This document shows, one piece after another, positions 25,225 through 33,851 of a stretch of DNA of 64,000 nt. Numbering within the stretch: the stretch's first letter is position 1; every line of letters starts with the position of its first letter. This stretch comes from Paraconexibacter antarcticus (GTDB lineage: Bacteria > Actinomycetota > Thermoleophilia > Solirubrobacterales > Solirubrobacteraceae): positions 930,001-994,000 of the forward strand of contig NZ_CP098502.1 in NCBI RefSeq assembly GCF_024220175.1, written 5' to 3'. Position numbers and translations under genes: made by a program. The notes beneath the pieces are model-generated. The model made no database searches. It was not told the origin of the DNA and worked only from the letters and a program-made list of their open reading frames with translations.

Positions 25225-26574
25225 ATGGGACCCTCGCCGATCGCGCTGCGCCGCCGCCTCGTGCGCCTCGCGGTCGCGTCCACGCTGCTCGGCGCCGCGG
25301 CGCTACCCGCCGCCGCCGGCGCCGCGACCGGCCGCCCGGTGATCCCCTCCGACCCGCTCTACGCCGACCAGGCCCAGCTCCAGGACGGCGCGTCGATCGG
25401 CGCTCCCGAGGCCTGGGAGGTGACGCAGGGGGCCGGCGTCGTCGTCGCCGTCCTCGACACCGGCGTCGACGAGAGCCATCCCGATCTTCGGGGCGCGCTG
25501 TGGACGAACCCGGGGGAGATCCCCGGCAACGGCATCGACGACGACCACGACGGCTACGTCGACGACGTCCACGGCGTCGACCTCGTGAACCACGACGGCG
25601 ACCCCGCCGACGACAACGGGCACGGCACCCACGTCGCCGGGATCATCGGGGCGCGGGCGAACGGCGAGGGCTCGGTCGGGCTCGCCCCGAAGGCGCAGCT
25701 CATGGCCGTGAAGGTGCTGGACGCCAACCGCGCCGGGTCCGCGGACACCGTGGCCGCCGGCATCCGGTACGCCCTCGCGCACGGCGCCGACGTCATCAAC
25801 GTGTCGGTCAACGGCTCCGGCGAGTCCGACGTCCTGCGCTCCGCGGTCCAGGCGGCGGGCGCCGCGGGCGTCTCCATCGTCGCCTCGGCGGGCAACGACG
25901 GCGCCGACCTCGGCCTCACGCCGTCCTACCCGGCCTCGTACCCGGACCCCGCGATGCTCGCCGTCGCGGCGACCGACGGCGACAGCCTGCTCGCGGACTT
26001 CTCGAACTTCGGCCGCGGCGTCCAGATCGCCGCCGACGGCGTGGGGATCCTCTCGACCTCGAGCACCGGCGGCTACGAGCTGCGCTCCGGCACGTCGATG
26101 GCCGCGCCCGAGGTCGCCGCCGCGCTCGCCCTCCTGCACAGCGCCCGGCCCGACATGGCGGACAGCGACCTGCGCGCCGCGCTGCTCGCGACCGCGCGCC
26201 GCCCGGCCGGCCTCCTCGGACGCGTCGCGGCCGGCTCGCTCGACGTCGCCGCCGCGCTGCACCAGGTCGTCTCCGCCGCGCAGTGGCCGTCGGCGGCCGT
26301 CGCGGCGGCGCCGGTGCTCCGGGCTCGTGTGAAGCGGCGGTCGGGTGCGAGCGCCGCCCGCGCCCGCGCCCGCGTCCTCGTCACCTGGACCGTGACCGGC
26401 GACGCGTCGCGCGTGGCCGGGTTCCGGCTGCGCCGGGCCGGCCACACGGTCGCCAGGCGCTCCGGCGCCGCCGCCCGCGGCGCCTGGATCACCCGGCGCC
26501 GCGGCCGCGTGACGGTCCTCGCGATCGACGCGGCGGGCCGGTCGGTCGCCCGCGCGTCCGTCACCGTGAAGTAG
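25225..26574 (+). CDS. Secreted subtilisin-like serine protease (S8)
   Basis: 449 residues. Signal peptide with Arg-rich start (LRRRLVRLAVASTLLGAAAL) and AGA/AAT cleavage region. Catalytic triad: Asp in VVVAVLDTGVDESHPDL, His in NGHGTHVAGIIGA, Ser in SGTSMAAPEVAAAL. A calcium-loop-like insert NGIDDDHDGYVDD lies between Asp and His. The last ~100 residues form a basic beta-rich domain (Fn3-like). No long propeptide is visible. The ATG is preceded by GGGAAGGG. Confidence 0.92.
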   Translation: MGPSPIALRRRLVRLAVASTLLGAAALPAAAGAATGRPVIPSDPLYADQAQLQDGASIGAPEAWEVTQGAGVVVAVLDTGVDESHPDLRGALWTNPGEIPGNGIDDDHDGYVDDVHGVDLVNHDGDPADDNGHGTHVAGIIGARANGEGSVGLAPKAQLMAVKVLDANRAGSADTVAAGIRYALAHGADVINVSVNGSGESDVLRSAVQAAGAAGVSIVASAGNDGADLGLTPSYPASYPDPAMLAVAATDGDSLLADFSNFGRGVQIAADGVGILSTSSTGGYELRSGTSMAAPEVAAALALLHSARPDMADSDLRAALLATARRPAGLLGRVAAGSLDVAAALHQVVSAAQWPSAAVAAAPVLRARVKRRSGASAARARARVLVTWTVTGDASRVAGFRLRRAGHTVARRSGAAARGAWITRRRGRVTVLAIDAAGRSVARASVTVK

Positions 26575-26677
26575 CCCGGCCGACGGGCGCTCGACCCGGT
26601 GGACAACGGCCGCGCGCAAACTTCCTCCCGTGGTCAGGGGGTTGACAGCCCACGGGCGTGGGAAGATCGACAGGCGC

Positions 26678-28339
26678 ATGCCCGAACCCATCATCATCCG
26701 CGAGCCGACCGTGTACCGGCCCTCGCCGGAGTTCTTCGACGAGGTCTTCGCGCACGGGGGCATGCCGCGCGACTACGCCTCGCCGCTCGTCGCCGAGCTG
26801 CACCGCCTCGGGCCCGAGCAGCTCGCGTCCGCCGGCCGCCGCCGCGACGCGATCTTCATGCAGCAGGGCATCACCTTCGACGCGACCGGGGAGGACGGCC
26901 CGGTGAAGGACCGCCCGTTCCCCCTCGACCTCGTGCCGCGCATCCTCCCGGCCGAGGAGTGGACCCACATCAAGCGCGGCCTCGCCCAGCGCATCCGGGC
27001 CCTGAACCACTTCGTCGACGACGTCTACCACGCGCGGGAGATCGTCCGCGCGGGCATCGTCCCGTGGAAGCTCATCGTCTCCCGCAGCCACTTCGCCCGC
27101 GCGGTCCACGGCATCCGCCCGCCCGGCGGCGTCTACTGCCACGTCGCCGGCTGCGACCTCGTCCGCGACGCGGACGGCTCGTGGAAGGTCCTCGAGGACA
27201 ACGTCCGCACGCCCTCGGGCATCTCCTACGTGCTCGAGAACCGGGTCGCCATGACGCGCCTCGTGCCGCAGCTCTTCCAGCACTACCGCGTGCGGCCCGT
27301 CGACCACTACCCGCAGCTCCTGCTCGCCGCGCTGCGCGCCGTCGCCCCGTCGACGGACGAGGAGGCGACCGTCGTCGTCTGGACGCCGGGCTCGCTGAAC
27401 TCCGCCTACTTCGAGCACGCCTTCCTCGCCCGCCAGATGGGCGTCGAGCTCGTCGAGGCCTCCGACCTCGTCGTCCGCGACGACGTCCTGTACATGCGCA
27501 CGACGAGCGGGCTCGAGCGCGTGCACTCGGTCTACCGCCGCCTCGACGACGACTTCGTCGACCCGCTGGAGTTCCGTCCCGACTCGCTGCTGGGCGTCCC
27601 CGGCCTCGTGCGCGCCTACCGCGCCGGCACCGTCGCGATCGCGAACGCCTTCGGGACCGGCGTCGCCGACGACAAGGCGATCTACCACTACGTCCCCGAG
27701 ATGATCGAGTACTACCTCGGGGAGAAGCCGATCCTCGACAACGTCAAGACGTACCTGCTCAGCGACCCCGAGCAGCTGGCGGCCGTCCTCCCGCGCCTGG
27801 ACCAGCTCGTCGTCAAGCCGACGAGCGAGTCGGGCGGCAAGGGGGTCTTCATCGGCCCGGCGACGCCGGCCGAGGAGCTCGAGGCGCTCGCGGACGTCCT
27901 CCGCGCCCAGCCGGAGAAGTGGATCGCCCAGGAGGTCGTGAAGCTCTCGACCGTCCCGACCGCGGGTGTCGACGGCGGCCTCTCCGCGCGGCACGTCGAC
28001 CTGCGTCCGTTCGCGGTCTTCGGGGAGACGATCAAGATCGTCCCGGGTGGCCTGACCCGGGTGGCGATGGTCCCGGGCTCGATGATCGTCAACTCCTCCC
28101 GCGGCGGGGGCTCCAAGGACACGTGGGTGCTCGAGGACGGCATGGACAACGACCGCGCCGAGCCGACAATGGCCGCCACGCTGCCGCCGGCGCTGCCGGA
28201 CCTGCAGTACGGCAGCGAGTGGAGCGGCCAGCAGCAACAGCAGCAGCAGAGCGCCGAGGATCCCGACATCGGCCGCGATGTTCGAGCGCCCTGCGCGAGA
28301 ACTCGCTCAGCTAAACCGAGCCCCCTGGGCGAGGTTTAG
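26678..28339 (+). CDS. Circularly permuted ATP-grasp amidoligase-like protein
   Basis: 553 residues. Matches the DUF404/DUF407 (CP-ATPgrasp) family: GGVYCHVAGCDLVRD, VLEDNVRTPSGISYVLENR, FGTGVADDKAIYHYVPEMI, LDQLVVKPTSESGGKGVFIG. Such proteins are predicted to form peptide-like bonds in an unidentified product and are typically encoded with alpha-E and transglutaminase-like proteins, as here. A run of seven Gln near residue 520 and an Arg-rich tail end the protein; the tail codons also form half of a hairpin (28310-28340). TTGACA at 26642 is a -35 candidate and TGGGAAGAT lies about 10 nt before ATG. Confidence 0.88.
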   Translation: MPEPIIIREPTVYRPSPEFFDEVFAHGGMPRDYASPLVAELHRLGPEQLASAGRRRDAIFMQQGITFDATGEDGPVKDRPFPLDLVPRILPAEEWTHIKRGLAQRIRALNHFVDDVYHAREIVRAGIVPWKLIVSRSHFARAVHGIRPPGGVYCHVAGCDLVRDADGSWKVLEDNVRTPSGISYVLENRVAMTRLVPQLFQHYRVRPVDHYPQLLLAALRAVAPSTDEEATVVVWTPGSLNSAYFEHAFLARQMGVELVEASDLVVRDDVLYMRTTSGLERVHSVYRRLDDDFVDPLEFRPDSLLGVPGLVRAYRAGTVAIANAFGTGVADDKAIYHYVPEMIEYYLGEKPILDNVKTYLLSDPEQLAAVLPRLDQLVVKPTSESGGKGVFIGPATPAEELEALADVLRAQPEKWIAQEVVKLSTVPTAGVDGGLSARHVDLRPFAVFGETIKIVPGGLTRVAMVPGSMIVNSSRGGGSKDTWVLEDGMDNDRAEPTMAATLPPALPDLQYGSEWSGQQQQQQQSAEDPDIGRDVRAPCARTRSAKPSPLGEV

Positions 28340-28340
28340 C
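28310..28340 (+). promoter_or_regulatory. Intercistronic hairpin before the alpha-E start codon
   Basis: GCTAAACC (28310-28317) pairs perfectly with GGTTTAGC (28333-28340); two tandem G-A mismatches and a GCCC/GGGC inner stem close on a 3-nt loop. It includes the stop of the ATP-grasp gene (28337-28339) and ends one base before ATG 28342, hiding the GAGG that could act as ribosome-binding site. Confidence 0.6.
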
Positions 28341-28341
28341 C

Positions 28342-29307
28342 ATGCTCGCCCGCATCGCCCACGAGCTCTTCTGGCTCGGGCGCAACCTCGTCCGCGCCGA
28401 GCACACCGCGCGCATGCTCGACGGCGTGTTCTCGGCCGACCTCCAGGGGCGCCCCGACGACCCCAACCGCGTCACGCTCGGCTGGGGCTCGATCCTCGCG
28501 ATCATGGGCGGCGAGGTCGACGACGTCGCCCGTGTGCGCCGCGACGACGTCCTCTCCTCGCTGACGCTCGACCCGGACAACCCGACCTCCGTCGTCTCCT
28601 GCATCGGCCGGGCCCGCGAGGGCGCCCGCACGGTCCGCGACGTCATCTCCACCGAGATGTGGGAGGCGATCAACACGACGAACCTCACCCTGCTCGAGGG
28701 CGACCTCTCCGCGCGGCTGCGGACCGGACCCTACTCGGTCTACCAGTACGTGAAGGAGCGCTCGGCCCTCATCTGGGGGACGACGTCCCGCACGATGCTG
28801 CGCGACGAGGCGTCCGCGTTCCTCGCCGCCGGCGGCCGGATCGAGTCCGCGGACATGGTCCTCCGGATGCTGCGGGTCGCCCTGCCGATCCAGGCCGACG
28901 TCGAGGACGTCGGTGCGGTCCGCGACGGACAGGCGATCGCGCTGCTCGCGGCCGTCGGCGGCGTGCAGGCCTTCCGCCGCGCCGTCCCCGGGCAGCCGAA
29001 CGCCCTCCCGGTGGCGAACTTCCTCCTCTACGAGCGCGCCTACCCCGACTCGGTCGCCGCGTCGGTCGAGTCGACGCTGAACGTCCTGCAGCGCGCCGAC
29101 TCCTCGCCGCGGGCGTCCGAGCCGATCCTCCGCCTCAGCCGCCTGGGGGCCGACCTCGAGTTCCAGGCCCGGGCCGAGGGCGGCAGCCGCGACCTCGCCG
29201 CCACCTGCGAGGCCGTCCAGCAGGAGCTCGCCCGCGTGGACCAGGACATCGCCGACCGCTACTTCGCCGGCGCGGCCAGCCCCGGCGTCGTCACCTCGAG
29301 CTCCTAG
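28342..29307 (+). CDS. Alpha-E domain protein
   Basis: 321 residues, all-helical alpha-E (DUF403) family: MLARIAHELFWLGRNLVRAE, ARMLDGVF, REGARTVRDVISTEMWEAIN, LRLSRLGADLEF. The biochemical role is unknown; the family always accompanies CP-ATP-grasp and transglutaminase-like genes. Starts 2 nt after the ATP-grasp stop, so translation is likely coupled; the transglutaminase gene follows after 12 nt. Confidence 0.88.
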   Translation: MLARIAHELFWLGRNLVRAEHTARMLDGVFSADLQGRPDDPNRVTLGWGSILAIMGGEVDDVARVRRDDVLSSLTLDPDNPTSVVSCIGRAREGARTVRDVISTEMWEAINTTNLTLLEGDLSARLRTGPYSVYQYVKERSALIWGTTSRTMLRDEASAFLAAGGRIESADMVLRMLRVALPIQADVEDVGAVRDGQAIALLAAVGGVQAFRRAVPGQPNALPVANFLLYERAYPDSVAASVESTLNVLQRADSSPRASEPILRLSRLGADLEFQARAEGGSRDLAATCEAVQQELARVDQDIADRYFAGAASPGVVTSSS

Positions 29308-29319
29308 GGCCCCGATCAC

Positions 29320-30195
29320 ATGCACTTCTCAATCCGCTACCTCACCGAGTACCGGTACGACTCACCGGTCACCGACAACCTCAACGCGCTCCGCGTGCGG
29401 CCGGCGACGACGTCGACGCAGCGCACCGACGACTTCCACATCCGGACCGACCCGGAGGCGCGCATCAGCCGCCACTCGGACTACTTCGGCACCGAGGTCA
29501 TCGAGTTCGGCATCCCCAAGCCGCACGACCACCTGACGATCGACGTCCGCGCGCGCGTCGTCACCTCGCCGCCGCCGGAGCCGCCCGAGGCGTCGTGGAA
29601 CGCGATCGGTTCCCCCGCCTACGACGAGGCCGGGGGCGAGTTCCTCCTGCCGACCGGGGACGAGCCGCCCGCCGCGATGCTCACCGAGCTCACCGACGTC
29701 GTACGCGCCTCCTCGCCGCTCGGGACGCTGCGCCTGCTCTGCGAGATCATCCCCGACCGCTTCCGCTACGACCCGGAGGCGACGTACGTCGGCTCGACCG
29801 TCGAGGACCTGCTCGTCGGGGGCGGCGGCGTCTGCCAGGACTTCGTCCACCTCGGGCTCGTCCTCCTGCGCAACCAGGGGATCGCCGCCCGCTACGTCTC
29901 CGGCTACCTCTGGGCGGCCCCGGAGGACGGCGGCAGCGACTCGATGGAGGTCCACACCCACGCGTGGCTCGAGGCCCTCCTGCCCGGCACCGGCGGCCGC
30001 GGCGAGCCCGTCTGGGTCGGCGCGGACCCGACGAACCGGCGCCTCGCGGGGGAGACCCACGTGAAGGTCGGCCACGGCCGCCGCTACGCCGACGTCCCGC
30101 CGATCAAGGGCGTCTACCGCGGCTCCGCCCGCACCGAGCTGTCGGCGGCGGTGCAGATGACGCGCCTGGACCCGGCGGCGTCCGCCCGGGCGTAG
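29320..30195 (+). CDS. Transglutaminase-like cysteine peptidase
   Basis: 291 residues. N-terminal beta domain (HFSIRYLTEYRYDSPVTDNL) and C-terminal transglutaminase core with catalytic Cys in GGGGVCQDFVHLGLVLLRNQ, His in HTHAWLEALLPG and Asp in WVGADPTNRR. No signal peptide, so cytoplasmic. Predicted to act on the amide or peptide product of the neighbouring ATP-grasp enzyme. Third gene of the operon; the downstream hairpin at 30208 may end it. Confidence 0.9.
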   Translation: MHFSIRYLTEYRYDSPVTDNLNALRVRPATTSTQRTDDFHIRTDPEARISRHSDYFGTEVIEFGIPKPHDHLTIDVRARVVTSPPPEPPEASWNAIGSPAYDEAGGEFLLPTGDEPPAAMLTELTDVVRASSPLGTLRLLCEIIPDRFRYDPEATYVGSTVEDLLVGGGGVCQDFVHLGLVLLRNQGIAARYVSGYLWAAPEDGGSDSMEVHTHAWLEALLPGTGGRGEPVWVGADPTNRRLAGETHVKVGHGRRYADVPPIKGVYRGSARTELSAAVQMTRLDPAASARA

Positions 30196-30207
30196 GGCGC
30201 CGTCCCA

Positions 30208-30262
30208 GCGGTGAGTGACAGCTCACCGCCGTATGGCGCGGGTCAGCTGTCACCCATCGGCC
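30208..30262. repeat. Class B hairpin repeat, left flank of second DUF559 gene
   Basis: Two nested symmetric elements: GCGGTGAG-TGACAG-CTCACCGC (30208-30229) and GTGACAGCT (30215-30223) paired with AGCTGTCAC (30245-30253). By hand alignment about 36 of 50 positions of 30213-30262 match 31252-31301; the outer arms are conserved and the centre varies. It contains the stop codon of the DUF559 gene. Confidence 0.72.
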
Positions 30263-31155
30263 TGCGCGGCCAAGGCGGAGGCGACGCGTGCCGCTGCGGC
30301 CTCGGGGCGGGAGGTCACGTCCTGCCACGTGAGCCGCAGGACGACGTAGCCGCGGGCCCGGAGCCACGCGTCCTTGTCCGCGTCACGCCGGCGGCGCTCC
30401 GCGGTGCGGTGATACCTCCAGCCGTCGGTCTCCACGATGACCCAGGCGTCCGGCCAGAGGAAGTCGGGCACCCACGGTCCCAGGCTCTGGTTGACGACGG
30501 GACGTGCGATCCCGTGCGCGGCGCAGAGCTTCAGGAACCGCAGCTCGAGGATGCTCGCGACGGCAGCGGGGTCGACGGCGTCCTCCAGGATCGCACGCAG
30601 CGCCGGGGCGCCGCGGCAGCCGCGGCGGCAGACGACCTCGGCGGCGAGGTCGGCGGGATCCAGGTGATGGCGCACCTGAGCCTGCTCGAACATGCGGGCC
30701 AGCGCGGGTGGGCGCAGGACCCCGGCGAGGTCGAGGTGGGTCCGCACGAGCGTCGTCACGCGCAGACCGTCACGCACCGTCACGTGCTCGGCGGGCAGGT
30801 CGGCCCGATGGACGATGATCCTCCGGCGGTGACCGCGACCGGAGCGGCGCGGGACGGTCACCTCGGTCGGGACGGCACCGCGCAGGAGCTCCCAGTGCGC
30901 GCCGGCCGCGCGGAAGCTGAGAGCCGCGTCATCGCCCATCGTCAAGAGCGCCGAGGCGAACGTGCCCATGCGGCTCGACGGTCTGGCCCCGACGACGTAG
31001 ACCCGATGGTGCTCGCGGACGAGCCAGCCCTTCTGCGTCCACCGCCGGACGCGATGCTCGTCGGCGCCGGCGACCACGAGCTGCTCCCAGGTGATGCGCC
31101 CGTGCTGGCGCTCCGCGGTACGGCGGATGCGGTGGATGACGGCGTCGGCGTCCAT
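30250..31155 (-). CDS. DUF559-type endonuclease-like protein with AbiEi-like N-terminus
   Basis: 301 residues. N-terminal HTH-like block (IRRTAERQHGRITWEQLVVA, then HHRVYVVG) resembles AbiEi antitoxin domains; the C-terminal Vsr-like domain has SILELRFLKLC, VPDFLWPDAWVIVETDGWRYH and YVVLRLTWQDVTSRP, with acidic residues placed as in PD-(D/E)XK nucleases. Same architecture as 4281-5252 but clearly diverged in sequence. ATG 31155 has GGGGG 1-5 nt upstream. The stop (30250-30252) is inside the left repeat. Role unknown. Confidence 0.75.
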   Translation of the reverse strand: MDADAVIHRIRRTAERQHGRITWEQLVVAGADEHRVRRWTQKGWLVREHHRVYVVGARPSSRMGTFASALLTMGDDAALSFRAAGAHWELLRGAVPTEVTVPRRSGRGHRRRIIVHRADLPAEHVTVRDGLRVTTLVRTHLDLAGVLRPPALARMFEQAQVRHHLDPADLAAEVVCRRGCRGAPALRAILEDAVDPAAVASILELRFLKLCAAHGIARPVVNQSLGPWVPDFLWPDAWVIVETDGWRYHRTAERRRRDADKDAWLRARGYVVLRLTWQDVTSRPEAAAARVASALAAQADG

Positions 31156-31251
31156 ACCCCCAATAGGTCGCGGGCGCCCCGGGTCCGCCCCCGCCGGCCG
31201 GCTCCCTGGCGCGTCGGCGCTCGTCGCGGCGCCCCGGGTCCGAGATCCGGC

Positions 31252-31301
31252 GAGTGACGGCTCACCCGCGCGGTGGGGCGCTCAGCTGTCATCCGCCGGC
31301 C
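31252..31301. repeat. Class B hairpin repeat, right flank of second DUF559 gene
   Basis: GTGACGGCT (31254-31262) and AGCTGTCAT (31284-31292) flank a variable centre; TCAGCTGTCA (31282-31291) is identical to the left copy. It lies about 100 nt upstream of the start codon of the DUF559 gene and about 60 nt before the rpmG promoter. Confidence 0.7.
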
Positions 31302-31359
31302 GTAGGGTGGCCGTACGGAGCGGCTTACCACCCCCGCCGGTCGCCAAACCCCGCCCTGC

Positions 31360-31410
31360 GCTATCCTCATCCGGTGACTCGCTCCGGGGCGGGTCTTTTC
31401 TTTGCCCCGG
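31360..31410 (+). promoter_or_regulatory. rpmG operon promoter and leader hairpin
   Basis: GCTATCCT (-10 TATCCT at 31362-31367) followed by CCGGT and CTCCGGGGC. The same order of motifs occurs before tuf (58431-58460). A 7-bp hairpin CCGGGGC/GCCCCGG with a pyrimidine-rich loop (31384-31410) falls in the predicted leader. Confidence 0.5.
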
Positions 31411-31455
31411 CTGCTGCCAGTCGCCGTCCACCACCTTAAGCATCGGGAGCCCGTA

Positions 31456-31620
31456 ATGGCCCGCGGAGACGTGCGTATCGCTGTGACCCTCGCCTGCGAG
31501 GACTGCAAGCGTCGCAACTACCAGACGAACAAGAGCAAGCGGAACAATCCGGACCGCATCTCCATGAGCAAGTACTGCAAGTGGTGCCGCTCGCACACCA
31601 GCCACAAGGAGACCCGCTAA
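31456..31620 (+). CDS. rpmG: Ribosomal protein bL33
   Basis: 54 residues of the large subunit. Zinc-ribbon (C+) form with cysteine pairs in CEDCKRRNY and [10 protein letters not shown], both intact. The ATG is preceded by GGGAG. Position directly before secE-nusG is the common bacterial order. Confidence 0.95.
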   Translation: MARGDVRIAVTLACEDCKRRNYQTNKSKRNNPDRISMSKYCKWCRSHTSHKETR

Positions 31621-31626
31621 TCCCGG

Positions 31627-31950
31627 GTGTGCTCTGACGTGGCCGAAGCACCCGAAGACGAGCAGGACCTGGCGGCCGCCCCCGGCGACGCCGAGCTCGA
31701 GCGCGCTGCGCTCGCGGGCGCCCCTGCCCGTGGCGCCGCCGCCGTCCCGGGCGCGCCGACCACCCGGGGCATCGGTCGCTTCACCGCGTTCCTCCGTGCC
31801 TCGTGGGCCGAGCTGCAGCGGGTGCAGTGGCCGGACCGCAGCCAGGTCGGACAGGCCACCGCCGTCGTCATCGGCTTCGTGATCGTCGCGGGGGCCTACC
31901 TCGGCCTCGCCGACGCGCTCGCGAAGAAGATCGTCGACTACATCCTCTAG
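31627..31950 (+). CDS. secE: Preprotein translocase subunit SecE
   Basis: About 107 residues. One C-terminal transmembrane helix ([20 protein letters not shown]) preceded by the amphipathic [20 protein letters not shown] that contacts SecY. The N-terminal ~45 residues are an acidic/Ala-rich tail usual for actinobacterial SecE. GTG 31627 is taken; GTG 31639 (giving [10 protein letters not shown]) is equally possible because neither has a clear Shine-Dalgarno. Confidence 0.9.
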   Translation: MCSDVAEAPEDEQDLAAAPGDAELERAALAGAPARGAAAVPGAPTTRGIGRFTAFLRASWAELQRVQWPDRSQVGQATAVVIGFVIVAGAYLGLADALAKKIVDYIL

Positions 31951-31982
31951 GCCGACCCGAGAAGAGAACGAGACTTCACAAC

Positions 31983-32504
31983 ATGTTCCGCTGGTACGTC
32001 GTCAACACCTACTCCGGCCACGAGAAGAAGGTCAAGCAGAACATCGAGCACCGGGCGGAGACGCTCGGGCAGAAGCGGTTCCTGCGCCAGGTCGTCATCC
32101 CCACCGAGACCGTCTCGGAGATGAAGGAGGGGGTGAAGGAGACGAAGGAGAAGCGCACGATGCCCGGCTACGTGCTCATCAACCTCGATCTCAACGAGAA
32201 CTCCTGGCAGCTCGTGAAGGGCACCCCCGGCGTCACCGGGTTCGTCGGCTCCGCCAACGAGCCGGTCCCGCTGACCCAGCCCGAGGTCGACCGCCTGCTG
32301 CACCGCGAGGTCGCGCAGAAGGTCGCCACGAAGGCGCAGTTCACCATCGGCGAGTCGGTCAAGGTCGTCCATGGCCCCCTGTCGGACTTCTCGGGAGAGA
32401 TCTCGGAGGTCAATCAGGAGCAGGCCAAGCTGAAGGTGCTTGTGTCAATCTTCGGGCGTGAGACCCCGGTCGAAGTCGGCTTCGACCAGGTCAAGAAGAT
32501 CTAG
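31983..32504 (+). CDS. nusG: Transcription termination/antitermination factor NusG
   Basis: 173 residues: NGN domain ([36 protein letters not shown]) and C-terminal KOW domain ([20 protein letters not shown]). Binds the RNA polymerase clamp and couples it to Rho or the ribosome. Unlike many actinobacterial NusG it lacks a long acidic N-terminal extension. Confidence 0.96.
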   Translation: MFRWYVVNTYSGHEKKVKQNIEHRAETLGQKRFLRQVVIPTETVSEMKEGVKETKEKRTMPGYVLINLDLNENSWQLVKGTPGVTGFVGSANEPVPLTQPEVDRLLHREVAQKVATKAQFTIGESVKVVHGPLSDFSGEISEVNQEQAKLKVLVSIFGRETPVEVGFDQVKKI

Positions 32505-32617
32505 TTTCACAGTCCGCAACGAATCGCGGACACTGACGTTCCGCAGCACCGCAGCACGACGAACATCCGCGACGACCACTTCCCCCGGACAGGCCGGGGC
32601 CGTGGCAGGAGATAGCA
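32505..32617 (+). other. Leader between nusG and rplK
   Basis: 113 nt without a gene. Contains hairpins GTCCGC/GCGGAC (32512-32531) and CCCCGG-ACAGG-CCGGGG just before AGGAG of rplK. Ribosomal protein L1 feedback sites lie in this position in other bacteria, but I could not match a known L1 site. Confidence 0.35.
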
Positions 32618-33043
32618 ATGGCTAAGAAGGTCCTCACCACCATCAAGCTGCAGGCCGCAGGCGGCCAGGCCAGCCCGGCGCCGCCGGTCGGCCCCGCGCT
32701 GGGTCAGCACGGCATCAACATCATGGAGTTCTGCAAGGCGTTCAACGCGCAGACCCAGGGTGACCAGGGCACGACGATCCCCGTCGTCATCACCGTGTAC
32801 GAGGACCGCTCGTTCACGTTCGTCACCAAGACGCCCCCGGCCGCCGTGCTCATCCGCCAGGCGCTGTCGATCGACAAGGGCTCGGCCGAGCCGCAGAAGA
32901 CGAAGGTCGGCAAGCTCTCCCAGGCCCAGATCGTGGGCATCGCGGAGAAGAAGCTGCCGGACCTCAACGCGAACGACATCGACGCCGCGGTGAAGATCAT
33001 CGCCGGCACCGCCCGCTCGATGGGCGTGGAGGTGGAGGCCTGA
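32618..33043 (+). CDS. rplK: Ribosomal protein uL11
   Basis: 141 residues. N-terminal Pro-rich hinge [20 protein letters not shown] and C-terminal rRNA-binding domain ([12 protein letters not shown]). Forms the GTPase-associated stalk base with 23S rRNA. AGGAG lies 6-10 nt upstream. Its stop overlaps the rplA start (TGATG). Confidence 0.97.
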   Translation: MAKKVLTTIKLQAAGGQASPAPPVGPALGQHGINIMEFCKAFNAQTQGDQGTTIPVVITVYEDRSFTFVTKTPPAAVLIRQALSIDKGSAEPQKTKVGKLSQAQIVGIAEKKLPDLNANDIDAAVKIIAGTARSMGVEVEA

Positions 33044-33768
33044 TGCCCAAGCACGGCAAGTCCTACAACGAGGTCAAGGCCAAGGTCGACCGCACGGTCG
33101 AGGTCTCCCCGGCCGCCGCGGTGAAGCTCGTCAAGGAGCTCAAGCGCGCGAAGTTCACCGAGTCGATCGAGATCCACGTCCGCACGGGCCTGAACGTCCG
33201 CCACGCGGACGAGCAGCTGCGCGGCACGATCGCGCTGCCCCACGGCCTCGGTAAGGAGGTCAAGATCGCGGTCTTCGCCCGTGGCGACAAGGCCGCCGAG
33301 GCGACCGCCGCCGGCGCCGACGTCGTCGGTGACGAGGATCTGGCCAAGCGCGTCGAGGAGGGCTTCACCGACTTCGACGTGGCGATCGCGACCCCCGACA
33401 TGATGCCCGTCGTCGGCCGCCTCGGCCGCGTCCTCGGCCCGTCGGGCAAGATGCCCAACCCGAAGGTCGGCACCGTGACGATGGACGTCGCGAAGGCCGT
33501 CACGGAGGCGAAGGCCGGCAAGGTCGAGTACCGCACCGACCGCACCGCGATCGTCCACCTGACGATCGGCAAGGTCGATTTCCCCGACTCCCAGCTGCTC
33601 GAGAACTACGCCGCCGTCATCGACGAGCTGATGCGTGCCAAGCCGTCCGCGGCCAAGGGCAAGTACATCAAGTCGATCACCATGGCCTCGACCATGGGCC
33701 CCGGCGTCAAGGTCGACCCCACCCGCATCAAGGACATCCTCGAGGAGGCCACGCCCACCGCGGCGTAG
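33043..33768 (+). CDS. rplA: Ribosomal protein uL1
   Basis: 241 residues. Conserved FTESIEIHVRTGLNVRHADE, LPHGLGKEVKIAVFA, MPNPKVGTVTMDVAKAV and a C-terminal KSITMASTMGPGVKVDPTR. Stalk protein near the E site and, in many bacteria, translational repressor of its own operon. Start overlaps the rplK stop by one base. Confidence 0.97.
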   Translation: MPKHGKSYNEVKAKVDRTVEVSPAAAVKLVKELKRAKFTESIEIHVRTGLNVRHADEQLRGTIALPHGLGKEVKIAVFARGDKAAEATAAGADVVGDEDLAKRVEEGFTDFDVAIATPDMMPVVGRLGRVLGPSGKMPNPKVGTVTMDVAKAVTEAKAGKVEYRTDRTAIVHLTIGKVDFPDSQLLENYAAVIDELMRAKPSAAKGKYIKSITMASTMGPGVKVDPTRIKDILEEATPTAA

Positions 33769-33851
33769 TCACCACCCTCGAGGCCACCACAGACCCGCGG
33801 CAGGCCGGCGCACACCCGTGCTCCGGCTGCTAAGCCCGCGATAGGAGGCTC

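Noticed and set aside
31300..31455. Possible tRNA gene before rpmG, as in many bacteria
   Set aside because: No T-loop GTTCGA-type sequence, no acceptor pairing and no CCA end; only a promoter and a leader hairpin are visible.
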